DNA of 64,000 nucleotides from Isochrysis galbana (taxonomy: Eukaryota > Haptophyta > Isochrysidales > Isochrysidaceae): contig CM030939.1 of the NCBI GenBank assembly GCA_018136815.1, positions 4,271,419 through 4,335,418 of the forward strand, read 5' to 3'. Position numbers and translations under genes: made by a program. The notes beneath the pieces were generated by a model that saw nothing but the letters and a program-made list of their open reading frames with translations, ran no database searches and was not told the DNA's origin. Of this stretch, positions 28,480-39,833 are shown piece by piece (the stretch's first letter is position 1; each line of letters begins with the position of its first letter).

Positions 28480-28790
28480 CCCCCGGTGGTCCGTTCCCCC
28501 CCTTCCTCCTGCGCCTAGCTTGGGCTGGCGGCGTCCTTTGTCCCGACTTATCCTGTAACCAGGTGCGAGACTTACCAATTTTTCGGTGTCGGTGGGCCGA
28601 GCTCTCGCTCGCGCCCACCCCCTTCTCCGCGCGCTCTCTCCCCTCTCCTGCGGCACGCGCAATGGCGCGCCTGCGGCAGGCCTGCAGCCTCCCTCCGGCG
28701 ACCCCTGGAGGCTCTTGGAGGCGCGCCGGTTCAGGGGGCAGAGGAGGCTGGCGTTGGGCCCTGGCCGCCCCTGCCTCTCCCAAGCTAGCA
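28480..28790 (+). repeat. Interspersed family A, partial copy A4
   Basis: It contains the central blocks of the family: GGTCCGTTCCCCCC, a CTGTAA(A)CAGGTGCG hairpin-like word, CCACCCCCTTCTCCGCGC, GGCGACCCCTGGAGGCTC and GGGGGCAGAGGAGGCTGG. It stops before the right end and is directly followed by copy A1 in the same orientation. Confidence 0.75.
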
Positions 28791-28794
28791 TACT

Positions 28795-29502
28795 TTTTAA
28801 CACCCCCTCTCCCCCGGCCCTTCTCCCCCCCGCCATCAGGCGGCTCCCCCCTTACACTACTGGGGGGATAGATAGGGGTGAAGGGCTTAGGGCTTAGATA
28901 TGGTCCGGTGGCCCGCGCCCCCCCCCGGTGATCATTCCCCCCCTTCCTCCTGTGTCTCCGTGTGGGCGGCGGCTTCAGTCCCGACTTAATCCTGTAAACA
29001 GGAGCGGGACTTACCAATTTTTTCGGTGGGCGGAGCTCTTGCTCCGCCCATCCCCTTCTCCGCCCTCTCTCTCCCCTCTCCTGCGGCACGCGCGATGGCG
29101 CGCCTGCGGCAGGCCTCCAGCTGCCCTCTGGCGACCCCTGGAGGCTCCTGGTGCGGCCAGCTCAGGGGGCAGAGGAGGCTGGGGCTAGGCCCTGGCCTCC
29201 CCTGCCTCTCCCTCGCTGGCGCTCTTGAGCCCCAGGGGCCCCCACGCTGCACCTATCTGCCTGTCGACCAAGGGGGGAGGGGGGGTTGGAGCGATGGGCT
29301 GGCCACGAGGGGCCAAGACGAGCTAGCGAATCAGGCGTGCCTGTCAGTGGGAGAGTGAGTCAGCAGTGCAGTGGGCTCCTGGCAAGCCATCAGGCATGCC
29401 AGGAGGATGGATGGTTCCCTCCCGCTCCCCACGGCTGGGGAGGAGTGGAGAAAGGGGGGGGCTCGTGCCCCACCATGCGTGAACCAAGTATAAACTTAGT
29501 TC
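28795..29502 (+). repeat. Interspersed family A, copy A1
   Basis: It begins at the CCCCCGGCCCTTCTCCC block and runs through the same central blocks as copies A2 and A3 to the AAGTATAAACTTAGTT stem at 29487-29502. Frames reading through it are open only because of composition and are not called as genes. Confidence 0.8.
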
Positions 29503-29589
29503 GGAACGAGGGGGGGGGGGGGAGGCGGAGGTGCGGGGTGAAGGGAGAGAAGGGCGATGTCAGACGTGAGGTAGAAAGTGCCGGTCTAG

Positions 29590-30319
29590 CGATGATAGGT
29601 GATAGGTGTTAGCCCAGAATCTTCAGATCTTTTTTTTTTCGTTGTGCGCTATAGATGTCGTTGGGTTTGTACACTGTGCACGATCCATAATGTGCACGAC
29701 AAATCGGCGTCGCGCGCCACTACTTGTACCGTATGCTACCTATGGCGTTCATACCGCCACTACTCATGCCACGCGCGAAAACACAAGCACAAGTTACTCC
29801 GCCTACGACAGCTACCGCTACACGACACACGGGCACGCTATGCGCTGTTTGAGACAAAGAGGAGGAAGGATGTCGGAAAGCCACGGATTCATTGTGCGGT
29901 CTCTTCCAAGTGCTCAAGTGATGGATGAAGCAGAAGCACCACATTGATTGTGAAGTTGATTGTGAAGAAGCATAGCATCGCTGCACACACAAGCAACGCA
30001 CTTAAGGACACGCGTTGAGTTTCCTCAGCCGATGGGGATGGTGATGCATACGCTCAGGATTATTATGGATCGTTCGTCGAGGAGAAACTGAAGCGAGAGG
30101 GGATTTGCCGGCAGTTGCGGGGATAATCATAACGCAAGAAAAGGTTGATGGCCAAGAGTGGGGTCACATACGTTACTTCTGACAGAGGTTAGAATGGCAG
30201 CGGGCTTCTTGCATTAAGATGAGTAAGGCATCTAGTTGGGTCCTAGGCGTGTTCGGTCTACGCCGCTCAGGTGGAGAGCGGCATCGCCAATGTTGGGTGC
30301 TTGAATGAAGACTTCTCAA
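29590..30319. other. Gene-free; CTTCTGAAGATTC motif (minus) at 29605
   Basis: The reverse complement of 29605-29640 is an A-run then ATCTGAAGATTCTGGGCTAAC, another copy of the terminal motif. A short open frame at 29606-29947 was judged spurious. From 29950 to 30319 lies the 3' flank of the peptidase gene. Confidence 0.45.
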
Positions 30320-33300
30320 TCAGTGCCGAAAGGTGCTGGGCAAGCCGCCATGTGTGAAAGGTAGCGGGCCATTGGAATAGATGCTCTGTTGCGTCCTAGT
30401 GGCCTCCTGCACGAGGGTGTAGTTCAAGAAAGGGAAGGTCTTCATATTGGCTTGGTAGGCCTCGGGATGCCACACGACATCCATATCGTTCACCTGGGTA
30501 GGAACGAGAGAGCTCGGTTATTCAGCTCTAGAAAGTGGCTGGTCGGGCCAGTGGTCGGCTGGCGCAAATGGATGCATCACGACAAGAATCATTGGGCAAG
30601 CTGATTCCCGCGCAATACCTGGAAGTTGTGATCTTTCGCATTGATCTCATCGATGATTGTGTATGGGAAGAAATAGAAGCCGCACAAGTCGGGGTGGTTC
30701 GGGCGCACCTACACGATGGTTGGAGAGAAGTTGATCCAGATGAACTGGGCACGGCGGCATTAGCGGTCAGAGATGGCGGAATTTCGGGCCTGGATAATCT
30801 CAGATAATTTGTTGCAAGGGTGCGAACCTCGGCTTCGATTGGCGACCACACGAGGGCGATGTCGTCCAGAGGCACAAAGGGTGTGCATATCTCTTTTTCA
30901 TCGGAAGAGGCGCGTATCGTGCCGACATCCGGGTCCGCCACCTGCCGGAAGGATATCGCATCCGGGCCGTACAGGAGACGTCGGGGATCCGGTGGCTTGT
31001 CAGGATGCTGGGCATCATCGTCCTGTGCAATGGGGCCACCCGTCTTCCCGGAGGGGTCCGTCGCCGCCTCGGTCACTGCCGTCCGATTTGTGTCCGGGTC
31101 GTGAATAAAACAAGCACGGGAAAGACCGGCCCCGGAGCCGAACGGCTCGATTGACTTGAGAAAGTAGCGCTCGCCCTACAAGTGCAAGCGCGGCGGAGAT
31201 CTCGTGAGACGACGTTGCGTGAGGAACGACCACGGGGAAGTCCAGGGGAGCTCACCTTGATGCAAAGCCCGCTCAAGTAAGGCGATTGATCGATACACTC
31301 CAAGTGAAGGGGTTGGTTGAACTTGGCCGCCTTGACCACCGACGCAGGGCCGCGGCACTCCCCAAGGCTGGAGCATTGGTACCAGCGCATCGGACTATGG
31401 GAGTTGGGGCACGCCCACGCCTCCTCCTCTGCAGAGATCTCTTGCATGTAGTAGGCCATGGAGTGCGAGCCGCGTGCCTGCAAGCAATGGCAACCGTGCG
31501 GCGTGAATCCGAGCGGGAGGCCGAGCAAAAAAGTCCAGACGCGCGCCGCTCTGTCACGACTTCTCTGAGATATTCGTCCGATGCATGCGATTGCACCCTT
31601 GGCTTCCCCACAAGAACCCGATGGTGTCCCTCTCCCTATCGTGTTCTTGGGTCCAGTGGCCACCATAGTCATGGCAGTTATGGACTAAGCCCGCAACTGG
31701 CATGGACCGCAAAGACCTGCCTCATTCCCTCTGAACTCGAAAGCGATTGGCACCGACATGGCGTGCTTTCGCGCACGGATCCCCTGTCACCTGCTTCCAA
31801 TCAGCTGACGGTGGCAGACCGTCCCACCATGAGTTCTTGAGAATGAAGCCACCCTTGAAGCCGAACTGGGACACGTAGGTGTCAGTGTACCCAACGAGGG
31901 TCATGGCGTGGCCACCCTCAATTTCTGCTTCGGGAAAGAGCGGTTGAGGTAGACGAAAAAAATCGCCGTCCATAGTGCTGCTGTCGCGTCGGCCAGCGAC
32001 ACAACAAGCGTACCCCTCAAAGGCACGGACTTTTGGGCATGGGATGCACTTGCTCTTGTCATCCGGATTGCAGCTCAATACGCTCGCCGATGCCTTGGTG
32101 CAGGGCAGCATAAAGGTGACGGCGAGGAGAGATGTCGAGAGCGCGAGGATGCGACCACGCATCAGAGCAGTCTGTGAAAGGCAGCGGGCAAGCGCAGATC
32201 AACACAGTTAGTGGCATCTGCGTCGGCAGCCAGCATGTGCAGCTCGATTTGCGGCACCACAGCACTTGTGTGCAGATGGAGATTTCGGCCACGCCAGCTG
32301 ATAACGGCGGTCATCGTGCGTAACCAAGGACTGACAATGGCGAACCGTGCGCGGCGGAGGCAGGGAGCGCGTGCATATGTCGGGTGGCGAGGCCTCACCT
32401 TGGCCGACTCTATCTCATATTCTGTGGACATGTGCGCCACTTCAAAGCGCAAGGGGTTGCTGAGACGTGCCGCCTTGATACCAGGACATGTGTGGTCCTG
32501 ACCTGGCCACGGCGTGTACGGACACACTTTGACAGGCAGCGCGCCAATATAACGGAGCTCGAGTAGGTAGTAAAGGAGGTAAGACTCACCACCTGGAGCA
32601 GCGGAAGGCACAACCACTCTGGGCACTCGCAGAGCAATATCAAGTTGGGGCCGGCCCCCAGTGCAACTCTTGGGCACAGACGGAGTTTTGGAGGCCGAGG
32701 TTGCTCACCCTGCGTGTCCATGGGCTTGAGCTGTGTGCCAGTCCAGATTTCCGTGCCGACGAGCGCTCCACAGGAGGAGTTTACTCGCCGGCACAGGTCA
32801 AGCACGGCCACGCCAAATGCTTGCTCACTCATCTTGACGTACTCATCGGGACGAAGCCAGCCGCGCTCTATGCCTTGCCTGCGGTAGGAGGCCTCAAGCA
32901 CGGCCACGGCGGCAAAGATCCAGCAGGTGCCACGGCCGAGCTGTAGCGAGACAGGCGTGACCGAGTCGATCGCAAACTTGTACGGCCTGTTATTGCCGCG
33001 AGTAGCTGACATCGTCCCTTCATGTGAGTCGGTCCACAGCTGGAGGAGGGAGCTGGGCCTGGCTGCGAGCGAGTGGGCGGCGTCTGCACTGGCGCGCGCG
33101 GCACGTGCCGATGAGAGCTCTGAGAAGGGCGAGCTGTACCGCGCGCCCAGCCCAGAGGAGGAGGAGGAGGGAGGGAGAGGAGGTGGTGGCCGGGAGCTGA
33201 AGCCGATGGTGCCAACAGTCAGCAGCACGCCGCACGAGAAGGCGAGGGCGAGCTGGAGGCGAAACGGTCGAGAGTGACGAGGCTTACTGCGCTCGTTCCC

Positions 33301-33333
33301 ATCGAGCAGCCCCGTGCGGAGCGAGGACGCCAT
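30320..33333 (-). CDS. Papain-like (C1) membrane-anchored peptidase
   Basis: Seven exons on the minus strand splice in frame: 33333-32709, 32592-32399, 32171-31791, 31477-31256, 31175-30828, 30708-30619 and 30493-30320 (677 residues). The end of exon five is the least certain: its donor is GTTCGC, and an alternative donor lies near 30752. A single membrane span at residues 26-45 suggests a type II or signal-anchored protein. The C1 catalytic set is present: Q131 and C137 in GRGTCWIFA, H361 in GGHAMTLVGYTD, and N386 in LKNSWWDGLP. After the catalytic domain an unusual C-terminal region of about 280 residues follows, with SHSMAYYMQE, GERYFLKSIEPFG, NHPDLCGFYFFPY and WHPEAYQANMKTFPFLNYTL. It would cleave peptides in the secretory/lysosomal system; substrate is unknown. 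The start was chosen where the GA-rich upstream tract ends. Confidence 0.85.
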
Positions 33334-34004
33334 GGGGAGTGGAGAGGAGGGGGCGAGGTGGTGGTGGGGGGGGGGGGGGGGACGAGGAGAGAGCGGGAGC
33401 GAGGGCGAAGGACCTCGCTTCGTATTCCTCTCCTCTACCCGTCTTTGGAGGGAAGAGAGAGAGAGAGAGAGAGGGAGAAAGGGCACAAAGAAGGGGGAGG
33501 GATCGGGAGAGGAGAGCGCCTCCCCGCCCCGCCCCCCTCCCCCTCCCCCCCGCCCCGCGTTGCCAGATGTAATCTTTCTCTCGCGCGGGACGAGACGACG
33601 AGGCCCGGCAGAGGGAGAGAGCGAGAGAGGTGGGGGAGAGAAGAGAGAAGAGAGAGAGAGAGAAGAGAGAAGAGAGAGAGAGAGGGAGAGGGAGTGGTGG
33701 TGCCCTGCCCTGCTACGTCACAAAAGATCCGTCACAAGGCTTGGTAGATTAGCTTCGCGTCTCTCCTTCTGGGTGGCAGAGGAGGAGGAGAGGGCAGCAA
33801 CTGCAACTAGAAGAGAGGAGAGAGAAGAGAGAAGAGAGGAGAGAGGAGAGAGGAGAGAGGAGAGAGGAGAGAGAAGAGAGGGAGAGGGAGAGGGAGAGAG
33901 GGGGAGAGGAGGGGGGGAGATGGGAGGAGAGGGGGGGGGGGGGGGAGGTCCTCTCTGTGGGTTCGGAGCCTGGGGAAGGGAGGGAGGGTCGGCCGTCGGA
34001 CCAT

Positions 34005-34036
<32 letters not shown>

Positions 34037-34060
34037 ACACACACACACAGCTCTGCCAAA
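33334..34060. repeat. GA-rich tracts and poly-C run
   Basis: GAGAGA and GGAGAGAGGA arrays fill 33440-33930, followed by G runs and a C-run of about 40 at 33997-34036. All long frames here encode only Arg/Glu/Gly or Ser/Pro/Leu runs and were rejected. Confidence 0.8.
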
Positions 34061-34092
34061 GCTAGGGCGGGAGAGACCCGAAGGCGCTACGA

Positions 34093-34763
34093 GTGAACGG
34101 CTCCGTCTGGTACTCCGTAAGCAGCCAATTCCTTGCGCCGGCGCAATCCCTTCGCCGTGTGTCCTTCGCCCTCGGGGGGGCTGTGGAGACTGGGAAATTG
34201 CTCGAGGAGAGGCTAGAGGCTCGAGGCCTGCTGGGAGACAGCCTCCCAGCTGCGCAGATCCGCACTCTCCGCGCGACGGCCCGCCTGGTGGAGCTGGAGC
34301 GTCTGGCGGCGACGACGTCGACGATGTCGCCAGCGTCCTTCGCACCCCTGGCGGGGCGGGCGCGGCGCCCGCGCAGCGCGAGCGGCGCTATGCGGGGCCA
34401 TCCATATGATATGCAGGCCCCCAGCGCGCCACGGCGGCGGGGGGCGTCAAGGAGAGGGCCTGTAAGGCCGTTGTGTGCTGGTACCACCCCGACACCGATC
34501 GTTCGGTGTTATGCTCCAAGGCCTTATGGGCCGCGGAGTTTGGGGTGGACCGGCGGCGCATGGACCACTGCGAGAAGAGGCTCGGCGCCGAGGATCTCGA
34601 GCGCATACGGCGTGGCGTCATTCCCCTGCCGGCCAGAGCTCCGGGGCCACAGGGAGGCATTGTGCATTGTCGAACGACGAGAGTGAGAGTGAGTGAGAGT
34701 GAGAGAGTGAGAGTGAGTCTGAGCACACATCTCTGCCTGAGGAGAGTAAAAAAAAATTCATAA
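34093..34763 (+). pseudogene. Possible broken or spliced gene
   Basis: Two plus-strand stretches have protein-like sequence in different frames. The first, about 34140-34400, reads LRRVSFALGGAVETGKLLEE...TARLVELERLA. The second, about 34440-34690, reads ACKAVVCWYHPDTDRSVLCS...DHCEKRLGAEDLERIRRG. They could be two exons or a frameshifted gene. I recognise neither. The second ends in a GAGTGAGAGTGAG simple repeat. Confidence 0.3.
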
Positions 34764-35520
34764 TATTCTTACCGCACTCGCGGCGAATGGAACCACTACC
34801 TACACGTAGTACGTAGTATACTTTCTACACCCTCACTCCCCCAGCCCTTCCCCCCCCGCCATCAGGCGGCTCCCCCCGTGCACTACTAGGGGGATAGGGG
34901 TGAAGGGCTTAGATATGGTCCGGTGGCCCGCGCCACCCCCCGGTGATCCGTTTCCCCCTTCCTCCTCTGCCTACCGGGCTGGTGGCGGCCTCAGACCCGA
35001 CTTATCCTGTAAACAGTAAACAGGTGCGGGACTTACCTATTTTCCGGTGAGCGGAGCTCTCGCTCCGCCCACCCCCTTCTCCGCGCTCTCTCTCCCCTCT
35101 CCTGCAGGCACGCGCGATGGCGCGCCTGCGACAGGCCTGCAGCTGCCCCTGGCGACCCCTGGAGGCTCCTGGAGGCCAGCTCAGGGGGCAGAGGAGGCTG
35201 GGGCTGGGCCCAGGCCTCCCCTGCCTCTCCCTCGCTGGCGCTCCCGGACCTCAGGGGCCCCCACTCTGCACCTGTCTGCCTGTCGAACAAGGGGGGAGGG
35301 GGGGTTGGAGCGATGGGCTGGCCACGAGGGGCCAGGACGCGCGAATCAGGCGAGCTTGTCAGGGAGAGAGTGGGTCAGCATGGCAGTGGGCTCCTGGCAG
35401 CAGGCCATCAGGCATGCCAGGAGCATGGGTGGTTCCTCCCCCTTGGCAGGGGAGGAGTGGAGAGAGGGGGGGGGCTCGTGCCCCCCATGGGCCATGGGCG
35501 AACTAAGTATAAACTTAGTT
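34745..35520 (+). repeat. Interspersed family A, copy A2
   Basis: This is the most complete copy. It has a left end with TAATATTCTTACCGCACTCG (34762), then CCGCCATCAGGCGGCTCCCC, GTGCACTACTAGGGGGATAG, a GGTGAGCGGAGCTCTCGCTC hairpin, the central GGAGGCTC blocks, and the right-end palindrome AACTAAGTATAAACTTAGTT at 35501-35520. Confidence 0.85.
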
Positions 35521-35700
35521 GTCTGCCTGAGGAGAGTAGCATTGTGGATGGGATCAGGGCTGCCTTTGCGGGTGCAACTGGGCCTGCATGCATGTAATCA
35601 TGTAATAGTGTAATAGTAACAGTTGGTCTACGGTCTACATCTTCCATACCCATATACGCGTCGGCGCGTCGGCGCGCCACTACTCGCCCAGCGCAGCTTA

Positions 35701-35800
35701 NNNNNNNNNNNNNNNNNNNNNNNNNNNNNNNNNNNNNNNNNNNNNNNNNNNNNNNNNNNNNNNNNNNNNNNNNNNNNNNNNNNNNNNNNNNNNNNNNNNN
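35701..35800. other. Assembly gap (100 N)
   Basis: One hundred undetermined bases. The round number indicates a scaffold gap of unknown size. Confidence 0.99.
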
Positions 35801-35984
35801 GTTTTGGTTTTGGCTAGCGTTGTGATTGTGGTTGCATTGCTGAAGAATGACTATCGGAAAGAAGGATACGTTAGAGAACCAACTAAACACTACCGCCCCC
35901 ACAGCCCGAGTTGCCCCCAAGTAGAGCACGAGGGGAGTCCCCGCAAGGCAGGTTGGGGGAAGTACGAGAATGTAAAAAAAAACC

Positions 35985-36340
35985 TTTTAATATTCTCGCC
36001 TCGCGCGCGGCACTGAGATTCGCTTTCGTAGCCACGCCCCTTCCCTTCTCACTCCCTCACTACCCGCCTTGCGGCACCTCCTCTTGTGCTCTACTTAGGG
36101 GCTCAGGTTGTTGGGGGAGTTGGGCTGGACGGGGTGCACTTGTCCCCAGCGAGTGTTCTCGCCTTTCTCCTGTGTCGCTGGGCGACCTGTTTCTTGTTCG
36201 TGTCGTTCGGGCGTCGTGTCGTCTTTGAAGCTCCTGTTACTGCGCAGTGTTTTAGCGCCTTCAAGTTGGGCTCGGGGGGGCCTCGCGCCCCCCCCTCTCC
36301 ATCGCGGACACCCCCCGGGGTTGGCCCGTACAATGTACAA
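35985..36340 (+). repeat. Interspersed family B copy and short repeat
   Basis: An A-run then TTTTAATATTCTCGCCTCGC, CCACGCCCCTTCCCTTCTC, ACCCGCCTTGCGGC and GTGCTCTACTTAGGGGCT match 54243-54380 in the same order. At 36276-36340 lies the reverse complement of the 14442-14505 repeat (CCATCGCGGACACCC, GGCCCGTACA). Confidence 0.65.
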
Positions 36341-36482
36341 TCAACCTCAGCCCCTGCCTTCTGGCAAGGGCTGGGCATTCAACAATCTGACCCAGACCCT
36401 TCGTGGGCGCGGGCCGCGACCTGCACTCCCAGGCCCGCATGGGCCTGCTCTCGTACTGACTCCCCCCCCCCATCCCTGGTCG

Positions 36483-36605
36483 CCAGGCAGACAGGGGCCT
36501 CAGGGCGGCACCCAGGGCCAGCGAGGAGCGAGGCGAGCGAGGGAGAGGCAGGGGGGGCCAGGTGCTGAGCCCCAGCCTCCACTGCCCCCCGAGCTGCCCT
36601 TGCTG
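36483..36605 (-). repeat. Interspersed family A, fragment A5
   Basis: CAGGCAGACAGG, GCGAGGGAGAGGCAGG and CCCAGCCTCC match the minus-oriented copy at 49510-49615. From 36620 to 37680 no gene or family member was recognised. Confidence 0.6.
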
Positions 36606-37681
36606 GCCCTCTGGGCCACGACTCCGACGAGTCCTCTGAGGTCGAAGACGAGCTTGAGGAGTAGCGGCGCCGGCGGCGGCGCTCCTTCTTAGCCTTATGA
36701 GCCTTCTTCCTTCTTCCTTTCTGGAGGGGGGAAATATTCGGAATATTTCCGCTTGGCCCTATTTATAGCACAACATCCCAACATGGAGCACAAAAAGTAG
36801 TTTTGTTTTCGCATTGACGTGCTGAATTGACGGACAGCCTCGTGTTTTCGAGCGTCTCACGTTCGATTTCGAGAGAAAACCCCTCCTTTTCTCTCGATGA
36901 TTCGACAGTCTCATATGGTAAGACTGGTTGGCTACCGAAACATTGGCATTTGGGCATGCTCATGGATGACTCATGGTCATGTATTGTGCTCATATGTGTC
37001 TTGGACTGGTGAAATGAAGCCTAAAATTAGAATTTCTATGGTTATAATTTGGCAAAACTATAATAAATTTGATCTTTTTCTCCTGCGGCGGCGCGCGATG
37101 GCGGCCGCAGCGATGGTCGCTGGCCTCGCCAGTGGCCTCGCAAGCGGCCTGTGGCCGCTCTGGCGAGGGTCTGCGCGGCCAGGAGGCCAGCAGGCACCCC
37201 CTCCCACCATGTTGAGGTTGAGGCGGTGCCGCGCGTGATGGGGCAGCCCATCATGCGCAGCACCGTCATTTTGACGGCTCGCGGCCAGCCGCGCACTGCA
37301 TGCGCGCGAGGGGCTGGCAGCAGATGCTAGCAGGGGCGAGGTGGAGGGCGCAGGCAGGCGACGCCGTGCGATCGCGCAGGGCTCTGTACTGCCTGCCCGG
37401 GGGTAACCGTGCCCGGGGAACGCAGGCGCGCGTCGCACAGCGCGACCTGTGGTGCACTTTTGTGGTCGACGTCGATTTCGCACGAGCGCGAAAACGTTTT
37501 TGGGTCTGTGTCTGTGTGCTGTTGAATTGTGCTGAATTGCGTCGAAAATGTGCATATTTCTCATTAGATTCTGCCTAATATCAATATCTAATATACCCAT
37601 TTTCAGTAGCATATCCTAAGATCTCGTGATAAAACCTCAATCTTGACTTAGTGAATTTTCACCCTTAGAAGTTAAAGGCCC

Positions 37682-37910
37682 TGTTTGACCGCCCTACCCC
37701 TAATAAAAAAACCTGTTTGACCGTCCTAGTAGGGGCTCTGTTGCCGATGAGATGAGGCACAGTCCCTCAGCACTAGGATTAAATGCTAGGACAACAAGAA
37801 AACTCTGACGACATCTATGCTCTCTCTTCTCGTGTCATTTTCTTACCCCTAATAAAAAAAACCTGTTTGACCGCCCTAGTAGGGGCTCCGTTGCCGATGA
37901 GGAAGGCGCC
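37682..37910 (+). repeat. Direct duplication and family E pieces
   Basis: TAATAAAAAAACCTGTTTGA followed by CCGTCCTAGTAGGGGCTCTG occurs at about 37700 and again, with an extra A, at about 37852. Between them is a minus-oriented family E piece (CAGCACTAGGATTAAA, CAAGAAAACTCTGACG). CCTGTTTGACCGCCCTA also occurs on the minus strand near 50318-50334. Confidence 0.7.
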
Positions 37911-38289
37911 TTGCCTTCATTCGGTGCCAGTTTTTTTTGTTGTAAAACGTTTCGATTGTTGAATCCCGGCTACCGCTACCGCCCCCCGACAATCACCAGG
38001 GCGTTTCCTCCACGAAGTCTATGCCCAGCTGTCGGAACAGGTTCGCGATGCGCTCCCGTTGAGGAGGGCCGATACTACATACGCGTGCCCGTCCCATTGC
38101 CAGCTGAGGCGGCAATCGACGAGTAGATTGGAAAGCACGACCAGGAGAATCGCTTCCATGAGCAATTGATGCCCTCCGAGTCGGTCACCCCCTGGTTGCG
38201 CTTGCGCTTGAAGCGCTCTTCGTGTGGGGCATTGGAGTGAGCGTCTGATGCAGCGCTGGTGGGCATGGCCGTCCGAACTTTTTAGATTT

Positions 38290-38800
38290 GGGGCGAAAGC
38301 AGGGGAGAGGCGGAGGGGCGGAGGGGGCGGAGGGGGCGGAGGGGGCGGAGGGGCGGAGGGGGCGGGCGGAGAGAAGTCGACGGACGGAGGGGGCGGGCGG
38401 AGAGTCGACGGACGGAGAGTCGACGGAGCAGGGAGAGCGGGGGAGGAGAGCGAGAGCGAGGGCGAGGGCGAGAGGAGGAGAGCGAGAGCAGCGAGGAGAG
38501 CGAGGAGAGCGAGAGCGAGGAGGAGAGCGAGAGGGGAGCGAGGAGGGGAGCGAGGAGCGGGCGGAGAGAAGTCGACGGACGGAGGGGGCGGGCGGAGAGT
38601 CGACGGACGGAGAGTCGACGGAGCAGGGAGAGCGGGGGAGGAGAGCGAGGGCGAGGGCGAGGGCGAGAGCGAGGGAGAGAGCGAGGAGAGCGAGAGCGAG
38701 GAGGAGAGCGAGAGCAGCGAGGAGAGCGAGGAGAGCGAGAGCGAGGAGGAGAGCGAGAGGGGAGCGAGGAGGGGAGCGAGGAGGGGAGCGAGGGCTCTGC
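38290..38800 (+). repeat. Purine minisatellite with 195-bp duplication
   Basis: GGAGGGGGCGGAGGGGGCGG units give way to GAGCGAGAGCGAGG units. The block GCGGGCGGAGAGAAGTCGAC through GCGGGGGAGGAGAGCGAG occurs at about 38363 and again at 38558. All three frames are open because the tract is purine-rich; I do not treat them as protein. Confidence 0.85.
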
Positions 38801-39055
38801 CTCACCGACCTGCTCGGCGATCCGGAGGGGGTCGGCCGGGTGCTCCGTTTCGTGCGCGAGCGCCACGCGCCAGAGGTGGGCTACCGGGAGCTCGTGAGGC
38901 GCCGCGTCCCGGACCCCCCGGTCCCCCTCGGCGCGCCGCGCGCTCTCGACTGCGCGTTCAACCTGCCCGCGTGGCAGTGGGCGCTCGTCTCGATGACCTC
39001 CTCGTGGGTCCGCGCTCGCCGGCCGGCCCCGACGAGCGCAGCGCGCTACGTGTGA
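38793..39055 (+). CDS. Possible C-terminal coding exon, unknown
   Basis: Just after the minisatellite the plus strand reads CLTDLLGDPEGVGRVLRFVR, then ERHAPEVGYRELVRR, then ALDCAFNLPAWQWALV and stops at 39055. Composition is protein-like and unlike the repeat before it. If real, it is the end of a gene whose upstream part is not visible. It points towards the end of the split membrane-protein gene. Confidence 0.3.
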
Positions 39056-39505
39056 CGCATTTCACAACCTTTTTTTTTCTTTTAAATTTAAGCATACAAA
39101 CGTGATTTTTTTCTTCGACCTCCCGTGCGCTAGCCACTTTTTTTCTCAAACCACAGTCACGTTTCTCGAACCCACAGAGGCGCTGGTGCCAGGCTCTCTG
39201 CCTTTCCCTGGTTCTCACCGCCTGCTCAAACAACGGAGACGTTGGCGGCGTCGATGGTGCCCTTTTCGTTTTGCTTTTTTCCCTTCATTTCCATCTCTCC
39301 CGCATTTTGAGAGGTATGGGTGGGAAACGGACGGAGCCACGGACGGTCGAACGAGTCGAGCGACTGCACCTCTGTGCCTTCGACGACCGGAGCTGCTTGT
39401 GCATTGGCAGCAGCAGCGGCAGCGCCTTGTGCTGCGGCAGCGGCAGCGGCTTGTGCAGCGGCTTGTGCAGCGGCAGCGGCCATCCTTCTTTCTCGTTGGC
39501 GTTCT

Positions 39506-39513
39506 TTCTTCTC
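39506..39513. other. hAT target-site duplication, left
   Basis: TTCTTCTC, identical to 43064-43071. The host minus-strand codons are GAG AAG AA. Confidence 0.95.
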
Positions 39514-39534
39514 TAGGCCTTGGCAGAAATATCC

Positions 39535-39615
39535 ACAAAATCGGACCCAAATATCCAGCAAAAATATCCGCAAAATATCCAGCAATTTACCCAAATATCC
39601 AGAAAAATATCCAGT
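39535..39615 (+). repeat. hAT left subterminal ATATCC array
   Basis: Five or six copies of AAATATCCA/AATATCCG spaced by 10-20 bp follow the left inverted repeat. Repeats of this kind are binding sites for the transposase N-terminal zinc finger in known hAT elements. Confidence 0.75.
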
Positions 39616-39833
39616 TGTGCGCTATAAATACCGCTAGCATGCCCGCGCGGTATTTTCGATTTTCGAGCCCGTTACACGTCTACGTCTACCTCACATACAC
39701 CATCATCTCCCACCACTTGTAGACTATTGGTCTATAGCTATAGCTGCTGCAATTTTCACATACACATACCTACATTTGAAGTTTGCTACTTGGTACTTGG
39801 CACTTGCACGTCGCACGTCACACATCACGACTG

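Noticed and set aside
27917..29089. 390-codon minus frame and other frames across family A copies
   Set aside because: Equivalent frames shift and break between copies of the repeat at 34.7 and 49.3 kb, so they are not maintained genes.
29606..29947. 113-codon plus frame
   Set aside because: No start context, no similarity and an AT-rich, low-information sequence next to a repeat end.
33274..34096. Long Arg/Glu/Gly-rich frames on plus and Pro/Ser/Leu-rich frames on minus
   Set aside because: They are translations of GA simple repeat and poly-C tracts with no stop codons by composition; nothing protein-like is conserved.
38224..38790. Frames through the purine minisatellite
   Set aside because: All three plus frames are open because the tract lacks T; only the part after 38793 looks protein-like.
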